Source of the DNA: Puccinia triticina | Taxonomy: Eukaryota; Basidiomycota; Pucciniomycetes; Pucciniales; Pucciniaceae | Length of the DNA: 64,000 bases | Direction: 5' to 3' | Assembly (NCBI RefSeq): GCF_026914185.1 | Contig: NC_070558.1 | Span: 1 to 64,000, forward strand | Part shown: positions 11,094 through 22,961 of the stretch, in pieces | How the letters are laid out: every line of letters starts with the position of its first letter | Position numbering within the stretch: the first letter of the stretch is position 1 | The notes under the pieces: model-generated | Told to the model about the DNA's origin: nothing | The model's input: only the letters and a program-made list of their open reading frames with translations | The model's database searches: none | Translations under genes and position numbers: made by a program

Positions 11094-11684
11094 TTGTCCC
11101 AGCCGGCGAATTTAAGCGCGGCAGCGGCCCGCCAAGGGTGGAATCCCACAACGGAAGTGCTCCTGCAGACCCACCTACGCTTCAAGCAGGCGTTCTTGGA
11201 GGCGCACGCGGGCAACAACCAGGAGGCGATGATCCTCCTGCGGGACCAAGCGATCACGACGCACAACAGTCTTGAAAGACTGATCAGCCGGGAGATCCTC
11301 TTGTCGCTAACCGAGGGATGGAACCCTCACGTGACTCACCCAAACCACCCAGCAAATTGTCAGCCAAACCATCCGGCGAACGATCCGGCAAGCATTCCGC
11401 GCAGCCAAGCCCGGGGCCAAAACCGCCAAGCAGTCTCTGCACGCCAGCGGGCCCCCCCGCCAGCAGCGCCTCCGGCAAACAACCAGCAGGAAGCGGCTCC
11501 GCGAGCAGCACGGCTCCGACCGGACCAAACCGGGCCGGGCCAGAACGGCCGCATGAGGGGCAGACGCAATTACAGGACGTCCATTTACGACGAGTTGTTT
11601 CGCATGAGTCGGACCATCCAGGGCGGTTACCAGTCAATCGACCAGGCTCGAACCAGAAACAACGGGAATCAGCAGCGCCACTGA
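11094..11684 (+). CDS. Leader ORF 2 of gypsy element 1 (196 aa), overlaps gag
   Basis: 196 codons. The first 70 residues look like a folded, helical segment (TEVLLQTHLRFKQAFLEAH, RLISREILLSLTEGW), followed by a Pro/Ala/Gln-rich linker and a basic tail (RMRGRRNYRTSIYDELFR). The last 367 bases overlap the start of the gag-pol ORF in another frame, so either the region codes twice or one start is wrong. It may be the N-terminal half of gag, fused to the next frame by a programmed or mutational shift. Confidence 0.45.
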   Translation: MSQPANLSAAAARQGWNPTTEVLLQTHLRFKQAFLEAHAGNNQEAMILLRDQAITTHNSLERLISREILLSLTEGWNPHVTHPNHPANCQPNHPANDPASIPRSQARGQNRQAVSARQRAPPPAAPPANNQQEAAPRAARLRPDQTGPGQNGRMRGRRNYRTSIYDELFRMSRTIQGGYQSIDQARTRNNGNQQRH

Positions 11685-14600
11685 CTCTGGTAGATGCCAG
11701 TAGTATACTCAAGCAAATGTTTGCTGAGATCGAGAAGGTTGTTGATAGTAATACTCACCGAATGTTGTCCCATACTACCTCTACCCTTAATTCCCTTGTT
11801 AAGTCTGTTCATAGGGAAGTTTCTACCCCCGTTTATAATAATGTTCACCTCCTGAAAGACATCATCTCCGATAATTTTAAAGCTGTAAAATTTTCTCTGG
11901 CTGGTCGCTCTACTATAAGCAATTCCATATCTACTTCTATTTCTACTTCAGTCACCCCCGTTGCCGAGACTGTTAGAACTTTGGGTACAAGGTTAGACAA
12001 CTTGGAGGAAGCTTTAGGACGAGTCAAGCTTGATTCCCCTGGTGAGAAGTTGGCCGAAGCAGAGCGCAATCTTAAAGAGTTTGTACAGAATGCGCTGGAT
12101 ATCACGGTCTCCGACTTAATTAGCCGCGAGCCCAGTGATCCAAAACTCATCCATGAGATGCAGGGCATCAGCGCGAGGTTATTCGAGCTGGAGAGTCATA
12201 TCCTGAAACTCTCCGCCCCGGTAACTGCTAATCCAAGTGCTGCCAGTTTCTCCAATGATCTGGCAAAGGATCTGATGGCAAGGTTAGAAGCGTGTTTCGA
12301 ACAGTTACAGGGTGCTCTTCTCCGGAAGAGCCAGGCCACCAGCAAGTCTACGCTTGGGGAAGAGGTGGAGCAGAAGCTTGAAGAGCAAAGCGAAAATCAG
12401 CGAATTGATTTTCTGAATTTGAGTGGGAAAATCGATCAAATGATGAGCCAATATCGGGCTGAGGGCGCTAGGTTGAGGGAGGAGATTGCAGTACTCACCA
12501 GTACTGTTCAGACTTTGTCAACCGCGAACTCTGGCCGAGATCCTCCTCCTCATCTGCCCACGGGCCCCGCACGGCAAGTACGCCGCGAAGACAGCGGTGT
12601 AGACCCGGAACTCAAAAAGCGCCTCAATCTCGCCATTGCGAAGTCGGACTGGCCTAGCTTTTCAGGCGAGGGCGAGTACGATCATCTTTGTTTTGTGCAG
12701 TGGATCAACACCGCACATTGTGATAGTCACGTAGACGATGAGGTTATTATCCTTAAACTACTGACTATGCTTACGGGCACGGCTCTTTCTTGGTATGAGA
12801 CTATGCGGCTCACACACCACAACAACTCTTGGTCTTTCTGGAGAGAGGAGATTTGTAAAAAGTTTGGACATTCCGCGTGGAAACGGAAAAAGCAGAATGC
12901 TTTCACAGCGGATTGATTTGTACCTGGCGAGTCCGAGCCAGCGCAATGGGTGACACGGCAGTATAACCGACTAAAGTGCTTTGAACCCAACATTGATCAA
13001 GAGTCGCTGAATTTTAAACTCTTGAACCTCATGGATAACGAGGTAGAATACGCTGCCAAAAACGCGATGAAGCGGCCGGATGCCGACCTCAGTAGCTTCA
13101 TTAATGTGCTGGAGGATATTTGTGAAAAAACGCGGCTTGGACGGCGGCGCTTTCCCCCGAAGGTGGTCCCTCCTCTCACCTCCAAACCCACGGGTCAATC
13201 TTTAGATAAAACTAAAACTCCACCCTCCAATATTAAATGTTTTACCTGCAATGGAACAGGGCACACCGCTCGTAAGTGCCCTAAGAATGTCAATGCGGTG
13301 GATGACGGCGATGAGGCAGAAGTCGCCGCGGAGCAGAGTAGCAACCCTGAAGATGATGGGCCAATTATCGGTGCCATATCTTCTGGCGCGGATGTTGTAG
13401 GCACAACACGCGGAAAGAATAACCTTGTGCAGATGACCTGCTGCGAAAAAGAGTGTTTTGTTCTGTTGGATAGCGGCGCTGTGCGCTTGGTGGTAGGGAA
13501 GTCGTACCTGGCGCGATTTTTCCCGGGCTGGGAAAAGTTCATTCTCCCAATACAGCCTGGAAAATTCCATAGTGCGTCTGGGGCGCTGATACCGTTAGGA
13601 GTCGTCAATATTTGACTTGTCCTGAAAGATGTCAGGATGGTTATGAAGTTCGTAGTCATGGACAATATGACCTCCCGCTATTTCATTGTTGGTAATGATT
13701 ACTTGGTCCATTACAAGATATCCTTGCTAAATACGGAAAAACACCAATTCACTATTGGCAGGAAGGTTTTTGATTTCGACGAATCAATTAACACCATGGC
13801 ACCGGAGATGGATGGCGGAGTGAGCTTTGAGGGTGAGGTCTTACGCGACTCCAAAAGTAGTGAAGACCTCACACTTTCTCAACGGGCTGATCTCGTGCTC
13901 ACTTTATCGGAGAACAAAGAGGCTTTCGCCACACTGGACCAACCTTTTGGTTCCATTAAAGGCCACGAGGTGAAAATAACACTTACTGTGGAGAAGCCTT
14001 ACCCTCTGGCTCTCCGGAAATCTCTATACCCGGCGAGTCCGCGAACCAGAGCGGCTATTGAGGAACATATAACTCTCCTTGTCCGCATGGGTATCCTGCA
14101 GAAAGTCGGCTCCAACGAAGGGGTTTTGATCACGACGCCAGTGATCATTGTCTGGAATAAAGAGAAGTCCCGGCTAGTGGGCGATTTTCGTGCTCTGAAT
14201 ACCTACACAACTCCGGATAGGTACCCAATGCCCAAAATCACAGAGTCCCTGACCAAGTTACATGGGGCCAGGTTCATAACGTGCATGGACGTCCTGAAAG
14301 GGTTCCACCAGAACTCTGTGAGCAAAGATAGCCGACAGTTCCTGCGGATCATTTCGCACATGGGGATTCACGAGTATCTTCGCATGCCGTTTGGCATCAA
14401 AAATGCTCCTTCTCATTTCCAACGTATGATGGATTCGGAGTTCTGCTTGGAACTGAGCCAGCTGTGGCTTATTATATATCTTGATGATATAATCATTTTC
14501 ACTGAAACCTGGGAGGAGCATGTTCCTAAGCTCCAAATTATACTGCGGAAGGTCAGGGATATTGGGATGAAGATTTCCTTGACAAAGTGCTCTTTTGGGT

Positions 14601-16972
14601 TCTCGGAGCTTAAGGCGCTAGGCCACATCGTTAACGGTCTGTTGTTGGGCATTGACCAAAATCGCGTGGCAGCTGTACTCCTGAAGCCTATACCTACATC
14701 GGTTAAGGAGTTTCAGTCCTTCCTGGGGTTTGCAGGGTACTACCGGCTACATATCAAGGACTTTAATATTATGGCGTCCTGCCTGTATAAAATCTGTAGC
14801 CCAAACGTTGGTTTTGAGATGACTCTGGAGCGGGTGGAGGCGTACAAAGCTCTGCGGGTAGCATTGACTACCGCCCCGCTTTTATTTCACCCGGATCCCT
14901 GTCGACCTTTTTTGCTATACGTCGACGTGTGCATGGATGGCATTGGGGCTGCGCTGCATCAGGCTCAGATGGTGGGTGATAAAGAGCAAGAAGGCACTAT
15001 TTGCTTTATCTCCCAACAACTAAAGGAGTCGGAAAAGAAGTATGGCGCCTCTCAGTTGGAGTGTCTTTGCCTTGTTTGGGCCCTGGAAAAGCTCTATTAC
15101 TATTTGGACGGTTGTGTATTTACTGTCATTACTGACTGCGTGGCGCTGAAATCGCTGTTGAATATGAAAACGCCAAGCCGGCATATGATGCGGTGGCAGA
15201 TATCAATTCAGGAGTGGAGAGGATCCATGACCATTGTCCATCGCGATGGACTAGTTCATAAGAACGCGGACGGCTTGTCTCGCTGGGCCCTTCCTAACAA
15301 TAAGGACAACCCGGACGCAGATGAGGAAGACTCCCCGAGGGAGGTGCCTGTAATGGCAATAAGTGTTAGCGGATTGGCCGATGAGTTTTGGGATTCGGTG
15401 GAGCAGAGTTACAACAACAATCCTAACACAGCTGCCTTGGTTGGTATTTTGCGGTCTAAGCACTCGCAACCAGACCTCGTGGCCCGGCTAGGGGAACCGT
15501 GGAAGGCTAACTTTGCGGCGGGGAGGTTCCTGCTGTTGGATGGTCTATTATACCACCGCACCGGGAATCATTGTGCCCTGGTTCTAGTCGATGAGGATCA
15601 TATTCGTACTATGCTCCACGAGTGCCATGACAATGTTGCGGCAGGGCATTTCTCTAAGGACCGTACTGTGGAGCGCCTGCGCGCGTTGGCTTGGTGGCCC
15701 GGGTGGACTGTTAGAGTGGACCAGTACTGTTCTAGTTGTGACTGCTGTCAGAAGGCAAACCGCGCGACGGGCAAGCGTTTTGGGCTCTTGCAGGCCATTG
15801 AGGAGCCCAAACAACGCTGGGAAGTCATCAATATGGACTTTGTCACGGCTCTTCCGCCGGGGGGGAAGGATAGTTACAATGCGGTCTTGGTGGTTGTGGA
15901 TCGATTCTCCAAGCGCGCTTGTTTTCTTCCGTGTTATAAGGATAACACCGCGTTGGATGTGGCTTTGATTTTTTGGGGTTCCATAATTCATGACGTTGGG
16001 TGCCCTAGGGTTATTATTACTGATCGTGACCCAAAGTTTATGTCGGAGTTCTGGAAAAGTTTGTTCCAGCTTATGGGGACCAAGCTGTCCTTCTCAACAG
16101 CGTATCACCCTCAGACGGACGGTCTGGCGGAGCGTATGATCCAAACCCTTGAGGATATGATACGGCGTTACTGCGCGTTTGGATTGCAGTTTAGGGACAG
16201 CGAAGGCTATACCCATGACTGGGTCTCCTTGCTACCCGCCCTAGAACATGCTTATAATTCAAGTGTACACTCCAGCACCAGGGAGACACCGTTTGAGCTC
16301 AAACGCAGATGGATTCCGCACATGCCGCGCGACTTAGTGTTGAGTAAATCCGTTACCCTCCATCCTTCGGCTGAACGGTTCCAGGAAATGATGGTCAAAG
16401 AGGAGAAACAGGCGAGTGACTGCCTTGCGGATGCTGTGGCATATAACAAGGAACGGTGGGATAAGACCCACCGTGACCATGATATTACAGTAGGCGACCG
16501 CGTGCTGGTATCTACCGTGAATTTTTAAAACTTGGGTGGCAACCGCAAGTTGAAGGACGCGTTTGTGGGGCCATTTTTTGTCAAGGCTCTACACGGACGG
16601 AATGCAGTGGAGGTTATCCTTACGGAGGGTTTTGACCTTAAGCACCCAACTTTCCCGGTTAGCTTACTCAAGAAGTACGTGGTTTTGGGGGAGCGTAGCG
16701 AGCCTCCCCCTCCCGTAGTACCAGACGTGGTCCCTGACGTGTCAGAGGGCAAAGTGGTGTTCCGTATCTTAGATGAGAAATTGACCAGGGTACAGGGTCA
16801 AGATTGCCGTTTGTATTTGACGCGTTTTAAGGGATTGTTGGGGGACCACGATAAATGGCTCCCTAAGGATGCCGTCTCCAATTCTGAGGTGCTCCTGCGC
16901 AAGTTTCGAGCGGCGAAGCGTTGCAATCCGGGCACAACTCCTATCAGAGCAGTGCTTTTTTGGGGGGGCGAG
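11318..16972 (+). pseudogene. Gag-pol polyprotein of gypsy element 1 (three nonsense codons)
   Basis: One frame from 11318 into the 3' LTR, broken only by TGA 12914-12916, TGA 13613-13615 and TAA 16526-16528. Order: coiled-coil-like region and retrotransposon gag domain (about 11.7-12.9 kb), CCHC knuckle CFTCNGTGHTARKC (near 13.24 kb), aspartic protease LLDSGA (near 13.47 kb), reverse transcriptase with YLDD (14477-14488), RNase H (about 14.9-15.3 kb), integrase zinc motif and DDE core (MDFVTALPP, TDRDPKF, HPQTDGLAERM; 15.6-16.2 kb), and a chromodomain-like C-terminus (about 16.75-16.92 kb). Each stop is one C-to-T change from a sense codon (CGA or CAA). No frameshift is seen, so decay is by point mutation. 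Confidence 0.9.
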
Positions 16973-17633
16973 TGTCAGCCGCCTACTAGTCCAGAAGACA
17001 AAGCAGACGTCGACAAACCACGGACCGTCGCAAGCGCTGACGGTCAGCAGACAGGTAAGAATACTAAACCTGCTACATAAGCACCTTGGTGCCAAGGGGC
17101 TCGGGCATCGGCCTCGAGTGAGCAAGTGAATATTACCTGGGATCTTCTAAACAAATTCCCAGGTGGACAGATCGTAGAACAAGACCAGTGGTCATTGGAC
17201 CACAAGTCAGCCCAGCACCGCTGGGGTATAAGTACTGGGGAACCTTCCTACCAAGAAGTTCCCCCAGATCAGTTACCACACCCGCTTCCATTGTTGCATT
17301 CGACTATGCACGCCGAACACAACGATTGGGGTTTTACTTGATCCATCTATTTCTCTTTCCATCCTTTCCGCACTCGACCCGACTCCCAGTTCCACTAGGT
17401 AAGTCGGGCCTTTTCCCTTTTCTCTCTTTCCTGTCCTAGACAGGACCAAATCTTCGAGTCCCTTGGACTTCGGTTGTATACGCTCAACCGGCCCCTCCAG
17501 ACGGAGGCGCGGCTTTTCCTCCTTGCGCTGCGGCCAAGTCGAGCTCCGACTGATGTCGTGACAGAGCTGAAACCTTAGATCATAACTAAGGTTTATATTC
17601 AGGGCACGGCCACAATAGAGACCCGCCCTGACA
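16973..17633 (+). repeat. 3' LTR of gypsy element 1
   Basis: 661 bp, TGTCAG...CTGACA, directly after the polypurine tract. It keeps the uninterrupted CAAAT site that is occupied in the 5' LTR. Confidence 0.95.
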
Positions 17634-19240
17634 AAGAAAGTCATGAAATCAATGATTGCCTTGCACGCACAAGATTTCTCTTTCAGAAGAGTGACGCTGA
17701 TGAAGCCCGTGTGCTGGTCCACTAGAGTGAGAAAATAGCGTGCTCCTGAGTTTGTTGACGGAGTAATAGGCCCAACAAGATCATCGTGGATAACCTCAAG
17801 TGGCGCCAACGTGGGGTCAAAATGACTTTTGAAAGAGACCTTGGATGACTTTCCTTTCATGCAGGGATTGCGGGTGGAGTTTTGCACCAGGGTGGAGTCA
17901 CCGAGAGCCGCTTTGATTCTAGCAGCACTGGCGTGCCCCAGACAATTGTGCCAGGTTTGGAACGGAGTGGTGAGTAAGGAATGAGAGGTTGACAACAAGG
18001 TGTTGACCAGCGGAGGGATGGGACCAACAGAGGATTGAAGCTCAAATATGCCGTTGACTAGGTTGCAATCAAACTGAATGTTGTTGTCAATGAGTAATTG
18101 ATTAAAACCTTGGTTCTTTGTGACAATAAGCCTAGATTGCATTAGCTGGCCAACAGATATGAGGACGCGTGTTAGACCTGGTACAAAAAGCACCTCCTGT
18201 AACTTGGTCACCTTCCCAGTCAAAGAAAAGATTTGAGTGGTTTCTTTCTTTGTGGCAGTTGAGTCATTGGATCCTTTTCCAGTGCTTATCGGAATGTTGC
18301 AGGCGTCAGTTTTGATGAAGAAAGCTAGATCGTTAAGCATATGATGAGATGCTCCAGAATCAAGGACGGGTGCCAATATCAGTGGGTTGGTGAATAAACA
18401 TCGGGCAGTAGAGACGTGAGCAAATGCTGGAGTTTCATAAGCTTGTGAACCAGTTGAAGGAACCTTGAGCATAGTCGTGACATTGTTGCTAGTTGGTTTA
18501 GCTTTGCGTATTGGTCTCAGTTCAGGGTGTAACGCCCAGCACTTTGATTCAGGATGAGCCGCATTCGGATTATGCACACCATTTCTACAGCCAGGCGGAG
18601 GTCGTACGCGAGGATTACTAGCCAATGCTACTGCCAATTGTTCTGCTTGGTTTGGTTTATGCACCATGTCTTCATGGTTGGCCAGATCTCGCAGTTTTTC
18701 AATTAAGGCTTCCGAGTCTTCCATGAGGGCTTCATTCATGAGCAGGGTTTCAGTGATACCGGGGCGCTTGGTTGAAATTTTGGCAACAATAAAACCACAG
18801 ATATCTGATTCAGCAATGAATTTTTCAATTGACGCAAACGCGGCAAGACTGATTTTGATGTGGTCGAGGAATTGATTGATATTTCCGTTGAAGAAGAGGT
18901 TTGTCCATTTATTGTTCGCTCTGTTTTGGTTGTGGACAGTGTTGGCTCCGTACATTCATTTTATCTTGCTCCACATTGCATAGCCATTGGCAATTCGAGG
19001 CTGAGTCACAATCCCAAGGTATATCTTGTCATAAATCTTTGAGCTTATGATGAAAGCGGCTTTGGAGAGTTTCCTGACTGTTGAAGCAGTTGGTGCCGTG
19101 CCAGGATCCGTGGTGACAGTATTGAAGAGTTCCTTGTGAGTGAGGTAGGTAGTGAGCCGTTGTGACCACATGGGATAGTTGCTGCCACCGACTAAAGTGG
19201 GAAGAGTAGTGAATTCCTCCTTGTTCGAGATGGATGCCAT
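17634..19240 (-). pseudogene. Copia element 3, gag-protease-integrase part 1
   Basis: Starts MASISNKEEF at 19240 with a copia gag (SNYPMWSQRLTTYL). An in-frame TGA at 18956-18958 follows, and the same frame continues. Near 18.56 kb it has a CxxGxHNx4Hx4Cx3HP motif in place of a usual knuckle; then protease VLDSGASHHM; the GAG-pre-integrase HNCLGHAS...C; and the start of the integrase core (DLVGPITP, YFLTLVDQHTGF). It is cut at IDFMTFF by gypsy element 1 and resumes at 9366. Taking out the insertion and one AAGAA copy rejoins the integrase. Confidence 0.9.
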
Positions 19241-19525
19241 TGTTGTCTCTGCTCTTTTAGCTTGTTGTTGTTTTTGCTGAGGATGCCGTTTGTTGGTTTG
19301 TCGAGACTGTAAATCTGTGAGAATTCAAGAAGCTAAGAGTAGAGGTTATGACACTGAGAGTTACGTTGAGGGAGGTGTAAACTAGGAGAAGATCAAGAGA
19401 ACAGTGAAGAGAGGAAAAAAAGAAGAGAATAATCAACAACGCGGTATGAGGACGTCGTGGTGCAAACGTTGAAGATAAAAGAAAAACAAGTGAAGAAAGG
19501 ATGTAGATGCAATGAGATAAGCAGA

Positions 19526-20775
19526 CACCAGGAAAAAAAAATAGTCACTTGATGGCAAGTGACATGATGCAGCTTTGGTTTCTGCTCCAGAGCTACTCCA
19601 GCGCTGCTCCAAGTCTGCTCCACCAGCACTTGTAGAGCTTGCAGGACTGCACCAGAGCACTCAATGTGGCACAGTCAGCTGATCCTAATTTTTTCCCAGG
19701 AACAGCTGATGCTCATCATAAGCTGAGCAGTAGGCATTGACTGAGCCTGGGCCAAAGCTGAGCATTGGCTGAGCCTGGGCCACAGCTGAGCATTGGATAT
19801 TCCAAGCCTGAAACAAATCCAAGTGTCAGCTGGACCAAGAATATTCCAAATCTGAGCATCAGCTTAGCCAAAAAAGGTCCAAAGCTGAGCATCATCTTGG
19901 AAAAGGCTTGTGCAGAGCTTGGGATCAGCTGGGACAATACTGTTCCAAATATTAACATCAGCTGGGCCAAAATTTTTCAAAAGCTGAGCATTGGCTGAGC
20001 CAATGCTGGTACAAAGCTGAGCATTGGCTGAGCCAAGGCTGTTCCAAAGCTGAGTATCAGATTTTTTGAGACTATTCAAAAGATTAATATCACCTGAGCC
20101 AAGGCTGTTCCACAGCTGAGCATCAGCTGAGCCAAGGCTGGTCCACAGCTGAGCATCAGCTGAGCCAAGGCTGGTCCACAGCTGAGCATCAGCTGAGCCA
20201 AGGCTGGTCCACAGCTGAGCATCAGCTGAGCCAAGGCTGGTCCACAGCTGAGCATCAGCTGAGCCAAGGCTGGTCCACAGCTGAGCATCAGCTGAGCCAA
20301 GGCTGGTCCACAGATGAGCATAAGCTGTTACAGGAGTGGTCAGACTCAGAATCTGAGCATTGGCTGGGCCGAGATTTATCCAAAGCTGAAAATCAGCTGA
20401 GCCAATACTGGTCCAAAGCTGAGCATTGGCTGGGCCAATGATAGTCCTAATCTGAGTCTAAGCTGAGCCATGACTGGAATAAAGCTGAAAATAAGCTGGG
20501 CCAGGACTGGTTCTGATCTGGGCAACAAAGCTGAGCATGAGCTGGGCACCAAAGCTGAGCATAAGCTGGGAGCTAAAGTTGAGTATCAGCTGACCAGAAA
20601 TGGGGATCAGTGGTGCCCAGCAAAAACTGAGGATCTCCTGTGGAAATTCTTAACCTGGTTAGATGGTGGGTAGATGGTAGGTAGATGACGGGTAGATGGT
20701 GGGTAGATGGTGGGTAGCCCGCTGGAGCTGGCATGATGTCACATGTCATCAAGTGACTATTTTTTTTTCCTGGTG
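19526..20775. mobile_element. CACTA-like element, 1.25 kb, built around a minisatellite
   Basis: Terminal inverted repeats of 29 perfect bases start CACCAGGAAAAAAAAATAGT at 19526, with the complement ending at 20775; similarity continues more weakly inside. The 3-bp duplication AGA is at 19523-19525 and 20776-20778. CAC...GTG ends and a 3-bp duplication again suggest CACTA, though the sequence is unrelated to the element at 3302. No transposase. The interior is old and young copies of a unit containing CTGAGC, AAAGCTGAGCATCAGCTG and similar, with the regular core at 20094-20324. Confidence 0.8.
20094..20324. repeat. 33-bp minisatellite, 7 copies
   Basis: Seven 33-bp units beginning CTGAGCCAAGGCTG. 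The middle five are identical and the outer two carry substitutions. On the minus strand it gives a spurious 11-residue protein repeat (LAQLMLSCGPA). Diverged units extend to about 19,740 and 20,600. Confidence 0.95.
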
Positions 20776-20778
20776 AGA

Positions 20779-21140
20779 GAGTAGAAAAACAAGCTGTTGG
20801 AAAGATGGTAAAAAGAAGAGCTGATTGGGTTTATGGAAGGCTGTTTGTTTTGGTAAGCGGAGATGAGGCTGAGGTTAATTTGATGGGCAAACCATATGCG
20901 GGTTGTTTATAGACAGAAGCTTACAGGTTTCTTTTGCCAAAGCAAGTGGTAGACCTTCTCACTGAGCGTGCTCAGGGTTCATGGCTGATTGGTTGCACTG
21001 GACCAGGCTGGTTGCCATGAGTCCAGGTTGTACGTTGCTAGCCAAAGCTATGGTAGGGAAAACAAGCACGAGGCGTAAGCACAACCGGTCTGGTTTGGAA
21101 CAACAGACAGGGTTCTTTGCCCGGTTTAGTTTTGCTTACA
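20779..21140. other. Non-coding spacer
   Basis: About 360 bases between the CACTA-like element and the gag-like fragment. The ORF that runs through it from 20981 has no protein-like character before about 21,150. Confidence 0.5.
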
Positions 21141-21953
21141 GTTTAAGAAATCCGTTGTGGATTTTTTCACAATCTGAAAGTAAATTCATCGCCAAAGACC
21201 ATCCATCAATCAAAGCCCTTAAGAAGGACGCTATGGCAATTTTTGCTCCACACATCCATGGCTTGCTCATATCCTCGGTCACGGCCAACGGTGGCGATAC
21301 CAATCGCATTAAACTCTGGTCCAACATCCTGTCCTTCAGCTTGTCAAAGAAGGAAGCAAACCTTTTTCGAGCTTATCAAAACCTGAACCCCATTGAGATC
21401 GATCCAAATAACCTGGCGGGATCAATCCTTAAGTATTGTGACACTATAGCCAAACTGAAATCACTTGACCAGTCTCCAGACAAGCATCAAACAGCCCACA
21501 TGATTCTCAAGAAGATCCCCTCTTCGCTCAGCTCAATCCAGGACGCCATCATCAGCACTGGACAGTCCTCTACTGTTGTCACCTACAATCTTGTCCTCGA
21601 TATGCTTGACAACAAGGCCAAAACACTTTCTTGGCCTCAACCTCGCCCTCAAGTCAAGTTCAAGAATAATACTGAATCCAATGCCGCCTCCGCCTTGCTC
21701 ACCTATCAATGCTCCGATGGCAAGCACAATCCGGCTGCCAAGCATTCCAAAGTGCAATGCTTTGCCCAAGCATCCAAAGAAGCTCGAGGAATATTGTAAG
21801 CACCCCAAGGAACTTCAACCATTGGCCGAAGCCCACCTATCAATGGCCAAACAAAGCGCCAAGATGACCCAACAACTTGTTGCCTCCTTTGAAACAATTG
21901 GACTTGATGGAAATGACTCCGACGGACATCAATCCAAGGTCAGCTTGCTCTAA
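21141..21953 (+). pseudogene. Copia gag fragment (element 4)
   Basis: The frame ending at 21799 encodes a gag-like helical domain (SIKALKKDAMAIFAPHIHGLL, LSKKEANLFRAYQNLNPIE) and ends in CSDGKHNPAAKHSKVQCFAQ. A one-base shift at about 21,774 then gives HPKKLEEYCKHP and a tail to 21953. With the shift removed it shows the same C-x2-G-x-H-N-x4-H-x4-C-x3-H-P motif as the other two copia gags in this window, which identifies the fragment. Protease, integrase and reverse transcriptase are absent. Confidence 0.75.
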
Positions 21954-21956
21954 TCA

Positions 21957-22960
21957 TCCAAAGTCGCTGTGGCCTTTCCTTTCTCTCATGTCACCACCCT
22001 ATCCTCTCTATTGCCTGTTCGCGCGGGGTTGTGTCAGAATTCTGGCCCATCTTCTCTACTCACACTCTCCTTCTTTTTATCCATCACTTTCAGTGTTGTT
22101 TTCCCCTTCCATATCTCATCCATTTCCATCACATTGTGTGATGTCATTCCTCATTCCATCAATAATATTTGATGTTATAATTCCATTACTAGTTGTAATG
22201 TCTCCTTCATTCCATTGACAAGTGTCAATGTCTCCTTCCATATGTTAAGTTTACTTTAGCATATGTGTATCATTTTTCCTTCCATCTCATGTGAGATGTT
22301 TTGTCTATTTTAGTCTCCTAGGCCCCCTTTGGATCTTGCATGGGGGCTCTCTAGTTGTGACTACATATATTCTGCCCCTATGATTTGAAATAAATTATCA
22401 AGTCAGAGCCCAAACTACCCAGACCTACCTTTGCTCCTTGGTCCAATCTCAAGACCCCTCAAGATTGCAACTTTCACCTCATTGAACCCCTTTTCTCTGA
22501 CTGAAAATCTCTCAAGTTCAACCAACCCAATTAACAATGTTTGCAGGATGGTATCATGATAGAGGTCAGGGGTCAATTTTTTCCTTTTATGAAAAAAAGT
22601 AGATTTGGAGACTTCTGATAACATCAATTGTTGAAGTAAAAAAAAAAGAAAAAAACTTTGAGACCCCTCAGCCACCCTGGATTAATCCTAAAACTTGCAA
22701 TGTCTTTTTTTCATGAAGAATCAAATGGTGTATGTAGAAATTTATGAATGTTATCAGGCAAAAAAAAAAAATCCTGTGGCTTGAAGCTAACACAGGGGAA
22801 GGAGAGAGATGATAGATGAGTATTAAGGAGACATGCAACACAGAAAAAGGTATCAAGAGGAATAAAAAAAATGATCAATATACACTATATTGATCAATAT
22901 GCAACATTGCAAATTCATCCATCTTGGTAGTGACAAGATAGCACTTCTGAAAAGGAAAAG
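21957..22960. other. Non-coding, T-rich, probable repeat remnant
   Basis: No gene. T/C-rich with imperfect echoes (TTCCTTCCAT-type repeats, 22,080-22,300), A-runs near 22,640 and 22,760, and a short inverted repeat at 22,872-22,897 with 11-base arms around TGATCAATATA. Confidence 0.5.
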
Positions 22961-22961
22961 A

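Larger units (their letters stand above)
9367..17633 (+). mobile_element. Complete Ty3/gypsy retrotransposon (element 1), nested in copia element 3
   Basis: Full structure: 5' LTR 9367-10305, candidate primer-binding site from 10308 (TGGGGGCCTCATCGGG, two bases after the LTR), gag-pol in one frame, polypurine tract TTTTTTGGGGGGG near 16955-16968, 3' LTR 16973-17633. The LTRs start TGTCAG and end CTGACA. The target duplication AAGAA is at 9362-9366 and 17634-17638. The disrupted gene is the integrase of a copia element on the opposite strand, so this element is the younger. Three nonsense codons make this copy inactive. Confidence 0.97.

Noticed and set aside
11284..11712. Minus-strand ORFs of 70-142 codons rich in Cys, Arg, Gly
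   Set aside because: Antisense shadows of the Pro/Ala-rich leader region of gypsy element 1.
20076..20321. ORF with LAQLMLSCGPA repeats, possibly a repeat protein
   Set aside because: Product of the 33-bp minisatellite, whose length is divisible by three; it has no non-repeat part.
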